Below the pieces are notes generated by a model. That model was not told the DNA's origin. It did no database searches and saw only the letters and a program-made list of their open reading frames with translations. A stretch of 8,036 bases of DNA, from contig JAFUBJ010000321.1 in assembly GCA_017460265.1 (NCBI GenBank), forward strand, positions 1 to 8,036, in the 5' to 3' direction. The position numbers and the translations under genes were made by a program. Source of the DNA: Atopobiaceae bacterium (GTDB taxonomy: Bacteria; Actinomycetota; Coriobacteriia; Coriobacteriales; Atopobiaceae). Positions 1-5,850 of this stretch are shown piece by piece (position 1 is the first letter of the stretch; each line of letters opens with the position of its first letter).

Positions 1-256
1 CGTAGTTGATGATGAGATGGTCACCCACGTGGATGTTCCTGCCGTTGTCGCAGTTGAAGCCCTGCTGCACGCTCGCGCCGACGCCCGCCGAGCCAAAGAG
101 CTCCTCCGCCACGAAGCGCTCCTGCCCCGCAAAGTCGAGCGGGTCGATGGCGTTGTAGCGCTCGACGGTGGCGATGGCATTGCGGCGGCGTGCGCCCAGC
201 TCGCGGTCGGTGAAGCGGTACTCGAGGCCGGCCTCCATCTTCTCTGCTTCGGTCAT
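1..256 (-). CDS. Sugar O-acetyltransferase (maltose/galactoside acetyltransferase family), C-terminus cut by window edge
   Basis: Only the first 85 residues are present; the gene runs off the left edge. The protein begins MTEAEKMEAG and shows the N-terminal 'Mac' region of maltose/galactoside/NodL-type acetyltransferases: EKMxAG at residues 5-10, Y13, D17, E19-L20, R23-R25 and N35. The start of the left-handed beta helix follows at residues 66-79 (GFNCDNGRNIHVGD), matching the family pattern FxxDxGxNIxxG. Such enzymes transfer acetyl from acetyl-CoA to a sugar hydroxyl in the cytoplasm; the catalytic His lies in the missing part. The ATG at 256 was chosen because family members start at this point. 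A GAGGGAG lies about 11 bases upstream, which is rather far. In-frame alternatives are a GTG at 265 and an ATG at 307 without a visible ribosome site. It follows the AlkZ-like gene by 65 bases and may be cotranscribed. The family call is secure; the sugar substrate cannot be told. Confidence 0.88.
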   Translation of the reverse strand, partial: MTEAEKMEAGLEYRFTDRELGARRRNAIATVERYNAIDPLDFAGQERFVAEELFGSAGVGASVQQGFNCDNGRNIHVGDHLIINY

Positions 257-321
257 GTGCGTCACGTCTCCCTCTCGGTCGTCCTTGTCTTCATTATCTG
301 CCAGCATGAGCGTTTGCCCGT

Positions 322-1410
322 CTACCTGCGCAGTTCCTCGGGCAGGTGGCGCGGACCTCTCACATGGGTGATGCCGTGGCGTTCGAGCTCCGCGCGTCCG
401 ATCGGCGGGTCCTTGCGCTCCAACAGCCGCAGCCGCATGAGACGGTCGACGCGCATCTCGTAGCTACCGGTTGCGGGGATGTCGGTCTCAAGTACCGCAA
501 AGCGGTAGCGCACCTCCGACGCCGGTGCGGTCACGTAAAGGAAGACCTCGTCGCCGGGCAGGACGGACGTGCTCTGCTTCCAGAGCAGCTCATCCGAGGT
601 AGCGAGGTGTGCCTCAAGGTCGAAGTACCTGGGGTTTGCGGGAACAAGCCAGGATATGGGCTTGCGCGGCTTGCCACGGCGGTCGGTTCGGCCGCTGCGC
701 ACGGGGCTCGACCCCATGTCGAACAGCTTGGAGAGGCTACTCTCGGGTACGTCGGGCAGCACCGCTGCCAAGTGCCCGAGGATTCGCTCGCGTGACTCCT
801 CCGCCGATCGACCCTTGACTGCCTCGTCCAGATCGAAGGGCATCATCTGATCGGCAAGGGCCATGCGGGCCACGCCCCAACCGTAGGGGTTGCCCTCGCG
901 GTCGATCTGGTACTCGATGTCGGCGGTGGTCACGTAGCCCATCATCTGCAGCTTGGTGAGTGCTGCCTCAAAGCCAGGGCGCTGTCCGTGCTTGCGTGTG
1001 CCGAAGCCTCCCATGCGTCTTAGCTCCTTGGTGAGCAAGGGTCCATTGTCCTCAAGCAGCTCGTAGATGACGCGCATGCTCTCGGTGGCAAGCCCGTAGT
1101 CCCAGCGCTCGTCGAAGGCCATGAGCCCGCCGCGCAAGTTGGCGAAGTCCGCGAACCACTCGGCGCTCACGAAACCTGCCTTGCCCCGGAAGAACTTGCC
1201 GTAGGCGGCTCCCGTCTGCTGGATGAGCGGCCCCTTCCACTCCCAGGGTCCGTCGCCGTCGCCAAACCACTTCTCGGGCGCGCACAGCTCCTCGATGGAG
1301 AATCCGTAGCCCGGCATCGCGTTGTTGAAGAACGGCAGAAAGCCGACCTCTTCCACAAGGTCGGCCACGTCCTGCATGTTTCGAATTGTCTTGAGCGCCA
1401 CGTCGCTCAC
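322..1410 (-). CDS. AlkZ-related winged-helix protein fused to a C-terminal EVE/PUA-like domain
   Basis: This protein has 362 residues. Residues about 12-230 resemble the 'AlkZ-related' proteins of Firmicutes and Coriobacteriia (GFLPFFNN 23-30, WEWKGPLI 57-64, GKAGFVSAEWFADFAN 76-91, LTKLQMMGYVTTADIEY 151-167, GNPYGWGVAR 173-182). They are distant relatives of AlkZ/YcaQ DNA glycosylases that unhook interstrand crosslinks. I do not see the QxQ motif of true AlkZ, so glycosylase activity is uncertain. After a basic linker (RRGKPRK, 244-250), residues 253-360 look like an EVE/PUA-like domain: SWLVPANPRYFDL 253-265, WKQS 277-280, GDEVFLYV 286-293, ETDIP 308-312, VRGPRHLP 350-357. EVE domains bind modified bases in a pocket. 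The GTG start at 1410 has AGGAAGGA just upstream; the reading frame stays open to 1533, but that extension is low-complexity and overlaps the preceding gene. It lies 50 bases after the membrane-protein gene, so the two are probably cotranscribed. The fold calls come from motif memory and have not been tested by search. Confidence 0.78.
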   Translation of the reverse strand: MSDVALKTIRNMQDVADLVEEVGFLPFFNNAMPGYGFSIEELCAPEKWFGDGDGPWEWKGPLIQQTGAAYGKFFRGKAGFVSAEWFADFANLRGGLMAFDERWDYGLATESMRVIYELLEDNGPLLTKELRRMGGFGTRKHGQRPGFEAALTKLQMMGYVTTADIEYQIDREGNPYGWGVARMALADQMMPFDLDEAVKGRSAEESRERILGHLAAVLPDVPESSLSKLFDMGSSPVRSGRTDRRGKPRKPISWLVPANPRYFDLEAHLATSDELLWKQSTSVLPGDEVFLYVTAPASEVRYRFAVLETDIPATGSYEMRVDRLMRLRLLERKDPPIGRAELERHGITHVRGPRHLPEELRR

Positions 1411-1460
1411 GTTCCTTCCTGCATCATGAATGCGTCCAGAACCCCGTTGTACCGCACGTG

Positions 1461-2306
1461 CTAGAACACGAACCCAAGAAGAAACGTGACGAGCTCGATT
1501 GCCACGGCGGGAGGGTCGATGTGGGTGGAGCACTCCTCATTGAAGTATTTCGCAAAGATAAGGTAGATGAAGTTGGAGAGCAGGCCGAAGGCTACCGACA
1601 CTACTACGTTCCCACCGGTGAGTCCCATGGTCACACCCACGATGTTGGTGATCTGGTGGGTGGTGGGCACCTTCTGGCCGCCTCCGGCATAGCCGAATAT
1701 GAGCAGCGCTGCGGACACCGAGAACCCCAGCCCGTAGAACTCAGGACCCGCCTCCTTGAGAAGCAGTGCCGTGACCGTGGCCATTGCCGTTGCGTTGACG
1801 GTCTGGAAGACCCAGTATTCGACGCCCTGCTCGCGGTAGTATTCCGAGACGTTTGGGTTCCACTTACGCCCCGTTCCCAGAAGCATGCGCCCGACTACGC
1901 CTACGACGATTACGCTGAACGAGCCTGCGTCTGCCGGCAGTCCGAGCTGGCTCGCAAGCGAGAATACGACGTAGCCGATTGCACCGCCAAGTCCTCCCGT
2001 GAGCATGACGGGAACGTCGTGCAGGAAGATAAGGGACCTCGTGATGTCCCAGCCGTCCAGCTCGCCGGGATGGCGCATGGCGGCCAGAGCCGTGGAGAGT
2101 CCGGCGCCGTTGAATATGATGGCAGGTAGCAGGAGCGTGTTCAAAACGTTCTGTCCCAGGAGTCCAACCTCGGCTCCGGCCGCTCGCAGCACGAACACGA
2201 CTATGCCCGCAAATCCCGTGCAGATGAACGTCTGGATGCCACCGAACATCGCCCCGAGTATGCCTATGCAGAACGCGAGCGCCACCATCGTGGGATCTAT
2301 GAACAT
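1461..2306 (-). CDS. Uncharacterised multi-pass membrane protein (281 aa)
   Basis: I do not recognise a named family. Hydrophobic stretches at about 7-25, 28-43, 54-70, 97-119, 129-145, 168-184, 190-208, 220-252 and 268-281 suggest eight or nine membrane segments with many small residues (GG, GxxxG), as in transporters or channels. There is no cleavable signal peptide. Distinct polar motifs that may be functional are HDVP 96-99, GRKWNP 146-151, GGGQKVPTTHQITN 208-221 and THIDPPA 261-267, near the C-terminus. The ATG at 2306 is preceded by GGAG with six bases between; the open frame reaches 2363, but the extra 19 residues are charged, non-hydrophobic and lack a ribosome site. The AlkZ-EVE gene follows 50 bases downstream on the same strand. 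Upstream lie a TTGCAA repeat and a copy of the shared GTGACAAA motif, so this gene probably begins a transcription unit. A transporter is plausible, but no substrate can be proposed. Confidence 0.8.
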   Translation of the reverse strand: MFIDPTMVALAFCIGILGAMFGGIQTFICTGFAGIVVFVLRAAGAEVGLLGQNVLNTLLLPAIIFNGAGLSTALAAMRHPGELDGWDITRSLIFLHDVPVMLTGGLGGAIGYVVFSLASQLGLPADAGSFSVIVVGVVGRMLLGTGRKWNPNVSEYYREQGVEYWVFQTVNATAMATVTALLLKEAGPEFYGLGFSVSAALLIFGYAGGGQKVPTTHQITNIVGVTMGLTGGNVVVSVAFGLLSNFIYLIFAKYFNEECSTHIDPPAVAIELVTFLLGFVF

Positions 2307-2356
2307 GCTGTGCTCCAACCTCTTGGATCGTCGATTCTCAGTCGGGAAAAGTCTAG

Positions 2357-2383
2357 GTTGCAATGAGAGTCGACGCTTGCAAC
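2357..2383. repeat. Inverted repeat GTTGCAA-N13-TTGCAAC
   Basis: Two perfect seven-base arms (2357-2363 and 2377-2383) flank 13 bases whose centre is the palindrome GTCGAC (2369-2374). TTGCAA is itself self-complementary, so the sites may also be read as direct repeats 19 bases apart, about two helical turns. It lies 51-77 bases upstream of the membrane-protein start, where an operator would sit. It could also fold as a hairpin in the transcript, but no T-run follows on either strand, so it is not a typical terminator. Confidence 0.4.
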
Positions 2384-2386
2384 TTC

Positions 2387-2402
2387 GTTAGGCTTTTGTC
2401 AC
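2387..2402 (-). promoter_or_regulatory. Shared upstream motif, copy A (GTGACAAAnnnCnAA)
   Basis: On the minus strand the sequence reads GTGACAAAAGCCTAAC. The first eight bases are identical to copies near 4022 and 7096, with further agreement at the C and AA positions after them. It lies 96 bases before the membrane-protein start codon, and the TTGCAA at 2377-2382 begins exactly 20 bases downstream of it. A binding site for the AraC-family regulator encoded at 7123 is possible. This is the weakest of the three copies beyond the core octamer. Confidence 0.3.
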
Positions 2403-2429
2403 AGGCTTTCGGTGGCAGTGCCTGCCTTC

Positions 2430-2765
2430 TCAGCACGGATTGTCCACATCACCTTTGGACGGGAGCGGCCGGCGCATGTCCACCCATGCCGTTTTGCTTC
2501 CTGGCAGGTGCTCGTCCACCGACCTCAGGGCCTCGCGGGAGTAGTCGGCGGAGAGCACGCCGTATCCGCGCTCGAGCAGCCACCGGGTGTCGGCTCCGAT
2601 ACCGCAGCCGAGGTCGAGGATGGGCTGGTCACGGCGGTCCTTTAGGTCAGCGTCGAACTGGTCGAGCCAGGGGTCGTTTGCGGGGATGCTAGCCCTGGCG
2701 CGTGACCACCCATCCCACATGCCGATTGCGGCGTCACCGAAGTCAGTCGTACTCGCCCTACTCAC
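2430..2765 (-). pseudogene. Truncated class I SAM-dependent methyltransferase
   Basis: The 111-residue product has a clear SAM-binding motif I, ILDLGCGIGADTRWL at residues 49-63, followed by motif II-like LSADYSREALRSV at 73-85 and WVDMRRPLP at 95-103. In intact relatives the next part is the motif IV strand and the substrate half, for a total of 200 or more residues. Here the frame turns into SKGDVDNPC and stops. The other two frames downstream show no continuation, so a deletion rather than a simple frameshift removed the C-terminal half. Translation signals are still good: the GTG start overlaps the end of the aldo/keto reductase gene by eight bases, with GAGGAG seven bases upstream, so the two were translationally coupled. 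The product lacks a catalytic half and is probably inactive, although a stable small SAM-binding protein cannot be excluded. Confidence 0.75.
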
Positions 2766-3897
2766 CGTCGAACTCCTCGGCTACCTGCACAAGCAGGTCG
2801 GGGATGGGCAGGTGCTGCGGGCAGCTCACCGCGCAGGCGCCACAGGCGATGCAGTCGCTCGCGCGGCCGTGGTCGCCTGAGGTGGCCTGCTTGTAGTGGC
2901 CGCGTGGGCGCATGCCGTTGCCATAGAGCGTCGCCGCGTTCATGGCGCGGAAGAGCTCGGGGATTTCGATCTGCATGGGGCAGCCGTCCACGCAATAGCG
3001 GCAGGCGGTGCATCCGATGGTGGGCTTGTCGAGCAGCTGGCGCGTGACCTCGGCGATGGCGTCCCGCTCCGCCTCGGAGAGCGGCTCGAGGCTGCGCACG
3101 GTGGCCAGGTTGTCCGCCATCTGGGCCTCGTCGCTCATGCCGGAGAGGACCACCAGCATCCCGGGCCGGTCGAGCGCGAACCGCACGGCCCAGCTCGCGT
3201 CGGAGGCGCCCGGGCGCACGGCCTGCAGCAGCTGGTGCTGGGCCTCGGGAAGCTCGGCCAGCGTGCCGCCCTTCACGGGCTCCATCACCGTCACGTACAC
3301 GCCGTGCCTGCGGCATACCTCGTAGTTCTCGCGCGAGCGTACCACGGGGTTCTCCCAGTCGAGGTAGTTGAGCTGTAGTTGCACGAACTCCACCTCTGGG
3401 TGCTCGGTGAGCACCCGGTCCAGCAGCTCCGGGCCATCGTGATACGAGAAGCCGAAGTGGCGGATGAGCCCCTGGTCCTTCATGCGCTGCGCCCACTCCC
3501 AGCAGCCGTACTCGGTGTAGACCGGGTACCACTGGCTCTCCACGGAGTGCAGCAGGTAGAAGTCGAAGAAGCCGGCACCCGTGCGCTCCAGCTGCTCGGC
3601 AAAGATGCGCTCCACGTCGCCCGGCTGCTTGAGCGACCATGCAGGCATCTTGTCGGCCAGAAGGAAGCTCTCGCGGTCATGCCGCTTCACCAGGCATTCT
3701 TTCACTGCACGCTCCGACCAGCCGCCGTGGTAGGGGTAAGCCGTGTCGAAGTAGGTGAAGCCTGCGTCCAGGAACGCGTCGACCATGTGGTTGAGCTGCT
3801 CGTAGTCGATCCTCGTCTTGTCGTCGGCGTCCAGAACCGGAAGCCTCATGAGCCCGAAGCCGAAGTGCGGTACCGTCGAAAGGTCCTCGATGATCAT
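2758..3897 (-). CDS. Aldo/keto reductase with C-terminal double [4Fe-4S] domain
   Basis: This cytoplasmic oxidoreductase has 379 residues, a normal length for its family. Residues 1-285 form the AKR (beta/alpha)8 barrel. The start HFGFGLMRLP (11-20) is typical, and the catalytic set is present: D51 and Y56 in FDTAYPYHGG, K83 in ADKMPAW, H117 in YLLHS. Residues 295-379 carry two ferredoxin-like cluster motifs, C296-C299-C302-C306P and C349-C352-C355-C359P. Many anaerobes have such fused reductases and their physiological substrates are mostly unknown; the clusters probably pass electrons to or from a partner protein. The ATG at 3897 has AGAGGA about eight bases upstream. A 128-base leader with a hairpin and a copy of the GTGACAAA motif separates it from the broken MFS gene, so it may have its own promoter. 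The truncated methyltransferase overlaps its end. No key residue is missing. Confidence 0.93.
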   Translation of the reverse strand: MIIEDLSTVPHFGFGLMRLPVLDADDKTRIDYEQLNHMVDAFLDAGFTYFDTAYPYHGGWSERAVKECLVKRHDRESFLLADKMPAWSLKQPGDVERIFAEQLERTGAGFFDFYLLHSVESQWYPVYTEYGCWEWAQRMKDQGLIRHFGFSYHDGPELLDRVLTEHPEVEFVQLQLNYLDWENPVVRSRENYEVCRRHGVYVTVMEPVKGGTLAELPEAQHQLLQAVRPGASDASWAVRFALDRPGMLVVLSGMSDEAQMADNLATVRSLEPLSEAERDAIAEVTRQLLDKPTIGCTACRYCVDGCPMQIEIPELFRAMNAATLYGNGMRPRGHYKQATSGDHGRASDCIACGACAVSCPQHLPIPDLLVQVAEEFDGE

Positions 3898-3931
3898 GCG
3901 CGTATCCTCTCCCTCTGTTCGTGTCTGAAGC

Positions 3932-3962
3932 GAGCTGCCTGCCTCCCCAAGGTGGGCAGCTC
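3932..3962. terminator. Hairpin between broken MFS gene and aldo/keto reductase gene
   Basis: GAGCTGCC (3932-3939) and GGCAGCTC (3955-3962) pair perfectly over eight bases around a 15-base loop. No T-run follows on either strand, so an intrinsic terminator for the MFS transcript is only possible. Equally it may be a leader hairpin, because it ends 35 bases before the aldo/keto reductase start. Confidence 0.35.
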
Positions 3963-3973
3963 ATTCCCTATGA

Positions 3974-3981
3974 ACAATTGT
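3974..3981. promoter_or_regulatory. Perfect palindrome ACAATTGT in the aldo/keto reductase leader
   Basis: An eight-base perfect palindrome lies in an A/T-rich island 77 bases upstream of the reductase start, between the hairpin and motif copy B. It may be a repressor half-site pair, or it may contain a weak -10 (GACAAT on the minus strand at 3977-3982). One short palindrome can arise by chance. Confidence 0.2.
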
Positions 3982-4012
3982 CGTTGGCCGGCGCTTGCGG
4001 TTCTTGCGCGGC

Positions 4013-4030
4013 GCTTGGGTATTTGTCACT
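4013..4030 (-). promoter_or_regulatory. Shared upstream motif, copy B (AGTGACAAATACCCAAGC)
   Basis: This 18-base sequence on the minus strand matches copy C (7087-7104) at 16 of 18 positions. The TGA inside it is also the stop codon of the broken MFS gene, so it straddles the gene end. It is 132 bases upstream of the aldo/keto reductase start. The position 20 bases downstream, where the other copies have TTGnnA, reads GCGCAA here. A direct repeat of CAAGCGCC lies between 3990 and 4017. Confidence 0.4.
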
Positions 4031-5249
4031 CGCTTTGGCTCGTGGCTGCTTCCAGGTTGGAATCTGCGGGCTCCCGCAGCACAACCACCAGCAGGACTGC
4101 CACGGCCATGCAGACGATGGCCAGCGGTATGAAGGGGCCCGTTGCAGACGCGTCGCCCACGACATCGCCGATCCAAGAGAGAATGGCGGGCGTCACGCTC
4201 GCCCCGGCGAAGCCGCCCGACACCATGACCGACGTCGCCAGCGTGTTAGAACCCGCGGGGCAGACGTCTCCCACGAAGTCGGTGAGGAAGGCGATGACCA
4301 GGGTGCCAGCCGCGCCGGCGAGCAGTGCGGAGACGAGCATGAGGGGCAGCGATCCTGCGACACGCGCAAGTAGCATGGCGGCAGCCATGAGGGCAAGGCC
4401 CACCACTGGGGTGCGAAGGCCCAGTGCGGCGCGGATGCGGCCGAAGGCCAGGCCACAAGCCATGCCGGTGAGTGCCACGAGCGAGATAACGAAGCTCGAC
4501 TGGGCCGCCGTCGCGAAGCCTCCCTCGGTCACAACGGAGGAGATGCGCACGTTGTAGCCACAGTTGCACACCACGAAGGTGAAGTAGAGGGCCAGGAGGC
4601 CAAAAACGGCGGCGTTCAGGCTCTGCTTTGGGGCGGTACCGCTCGCCACGCCGTTCATGCGCTCAGCTGCCATCTCCTCTTGCGGTGTGCGAGCAGGTAC
4701 CCCAAGCGCAAAGAAGACGACGGGAACGAAGAGCAGTCCATAGACAAGGAAGCAGCGCTGCCACCCAAGGCCGAGGAGGGCGCCTGCAAGCGTCGTACAG
4801 ACGATGTTGCCTATGGTCTCGGTGGAGGAGCGCACGCCCATGAGCGTCGCGCGCTCCCGCCCTTCAAAGAAGACGCCAACCATTGCCAGTGCCTATCCGC
4901 AGTCTAGTCCCACGCCCGCACCGAACACCAGGCGCGAGGCGAGAATGACAGGGTAGCTGCCCGTGAATGCGGGTACCATGCCCGCCACGGCGGCAAGGAC
5001 GAGCGCCAGCAGGACGGAGCGCTTCTTGCCCAACCGCGCGGAAATCCAGGGACACGCCAGGATGAAGACGAAGCCCGAGAAGTTCTGAACGGTGGTGATG
5101 GACTCGATGGCCTCGCGCGGCATACCCACGAAGAACTCCCGCATGGCAGGGATGGCCGGCGAGATGGACATCTGGACCCCGATGAGCATCGATGCCGAGA
5201 GCAAACCGACCTTAAGGAGAAGACTCCCGTTCTTGCGCCCTGTGGACAT
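4026..5249 (-). pseudogene. MFS transporter interrupted by an in-frame TAG codon
   Basis: Read through, the frame encodes 407 positions, normal for a 12-helix Major Facilitator protein. Residues 1-118 give helices 1-4 and end ASRLVFGAGVGLDCG. The stop TAG (4893-4895, codon 119) follows, and then the same frame continues ALAMVGVFFEGRERATLMG with helices 5-12. The R-x-x-x-G-x-G of helix 4 and the FFxxxxR after helix 5 sit at the usual spacing when TAG is counted as one residue, so a single base substitution, for example TTG to TAG, explains it. At least six neighbouring genes end in TAG, so amber is an ordinary stop here. The ATG at 5249 has AAGGGGG five bases upstream. An internal ATG at 4883 could restart translation but has only a weak, distant GGA. 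It lies 22 bases after the flavin reductase gene, in one operon. The substrate is unknown. Confidence 0.85.
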
Positions 5250-5271
5250 GTGCGCCCCCTTTAATTCACTC

Positions 5272-5766
5272 CTACTCGATCACGTCTACGATCTCGGCGA
5301 TGTAGGCCTCATGCGCGGGCTGCGCCGCGTAATACTGCTCGGCTACGTCCTGGGGCATGAGTTCCGTCTCCATGGGCTGGCGGTAGAGCTTCTTGCACAC
5401 GAGGGTGAGGCTCGCCTCGGCGAAGGTGACGCCGTGCTCGCAGGCGACGGGCGTGAGCTTGGTCTCGGCCACCTTGTCGCCGTCGCGCCCGGACTTGCTG
5501 CCCAGCAGCTGCAGGTCTTCCCTGTAGCCCTCGGGGAAGAGCTGGATGGTGAAGTAGTCGTTGTCGTTTACGTATCCGTACGTGTGGCGCGTGGGCACCA
5601 CGTAGGCCGTGACGACGGGCTTCCACCACATGGTGCCCGTCTGGCCCCAGGCGATGGTCATGGTGTTGAAGTCGTCGATGGTGCCTGCCGTGATGAGCCC
5701 CCACTCGCCTGCGAGCTCCTCGACGATGCGCACCTGCGCCGCTTTGATCTGGTCCTGCTTGCTCAT
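5272..5766 (-). CDS. Flavin reductase-like protein (FMN-binding split barrel)
   Basis: The product has 164 residues, normal for the small flavin reductase/flavoredoxin family. These proteins bind FMN in a split beta-barrel and act as dimers. Family marks are GLITAGTIDDFNTMTIAWG at 23-41, the WWKP turn at 47-50 followed by the flavin-contacting strand and PTRHTYGYV 58-66, DYFTIQLF 70-77, SKSGRD 90-95, CKKLY 124-128 and YIAEIV 155-160. It probably reduces flavin or moves electrons through bound FMN in the cytoplasm; the partner is unknown. The ATG at 5766 is preceded by AGGAAG at good spacing. It is 84 bases after the MFS permease gene, with two GC hairpins in the gap, and 22 bases before the broken MFS gene, so it is probably in one operon with both. 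The family call is secure; the reaction is an inference. Confidence 0.9.
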   Translation of the reverse strand: MSKQDQIKAAQVRIVEELAGEWGLITAGTIDDFNTMTIAWGQTGTMWWKPVVTAYVVPTRHTYGYVNDNDYFTIQLFPEGYREDLQLLGSKSGRDGDKVAETKLTPVACEHGVTFAEASLTLVCKKLYRQPMETELMPQDVAEQYYAAQPAHEAYIAEIVDVIE

Positions 5767-5787
5767 GGTTTCTTCCTTTCATGTTCC

Positions 5788-5828
5788 GGCGCACGGGGCG
5801 CCAGCTTGACGGCGGCGTGAACGCCGCC
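5788..5828. terminator. Two GC-rich hairpins between permease and flavin reductase genes
   Basis: GGCGC/GCGCC pair at 5788-5802, and GGCGGCG/CGCCGCC pair at 5811-5817 and 5822-5828 around TGAA. Neither is followed by a T-run on either strand. They could attenuate transcription from the permease into the flavin reductase gene or stabilise the processed message. Confidence 0.35.
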
Positions 5829-5850
5829 CTATTGCCTAAGAGAGCGTTTC

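Larger units (their letters stand above)
2307..2429 (-). promoter_or_regulatory. Intergenic leader and probable promoter region of the membrane-protein unit
   Basis: This 123-base gap is visibly richer in A and T than the flanking genes and contains no coding sequence. It holds a copy of the GTGACAAA motif, then 20 bases further on TTGCAA, which could serve as a -35 element. No good TATAAT match lies 16-18 bases after it; TAGACT at 21 bases is the closest. The promoter role is inferred from position and composition. Confidence 0.4.

Noticed and set aside
1411..1533. Upstream extension of the AlkZ-EVE protein by 41 residues
   Set aside because: The extension is arginine-rich, overlaps the end of the membrane-protein gene and lacks a ribosome site, whereas the GTG at 1410 has AGGAAGGA next to it.
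1458..2129. Plus-strand open frame opposite the membrane protein
   Set aside because: Charged, low-complexity mirror of a hydrophobic protein; no ribosome site or family motif.
2307..2363. Upstream start of the membrane protein at 2363
   Set aside because: The extra residues are charged, lie in the A/T-rich regulatory gap and have no ribosome site; the ATG at 2306 has GGAG at six bases.
3379..4557. Long plus-strand open frame of 392 codons opposite the aldo/keto reductase and MFS genes
   Set aside because: It lies antisense to two clear protein families and crosses their intergenic gap; its composition is that expected from the reverse strand of GC-rich coding DNA, without recognisable motifs.
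4026..4883. Second half of the broken MFS protein as an independent gene starting at 4883
   Set aside because: It would begin inside a helix, lacks helices 1-4, and has only a weak distant GGA; an interrupted single gene explains both parts.
5811..5828. Classical intrinsic terminator after the permease gene
   Set aside because: The stem is strong but no T-run follows on the transcribed strand, and the flavin reductase follows closely; it is listed only as a possible hairpin.
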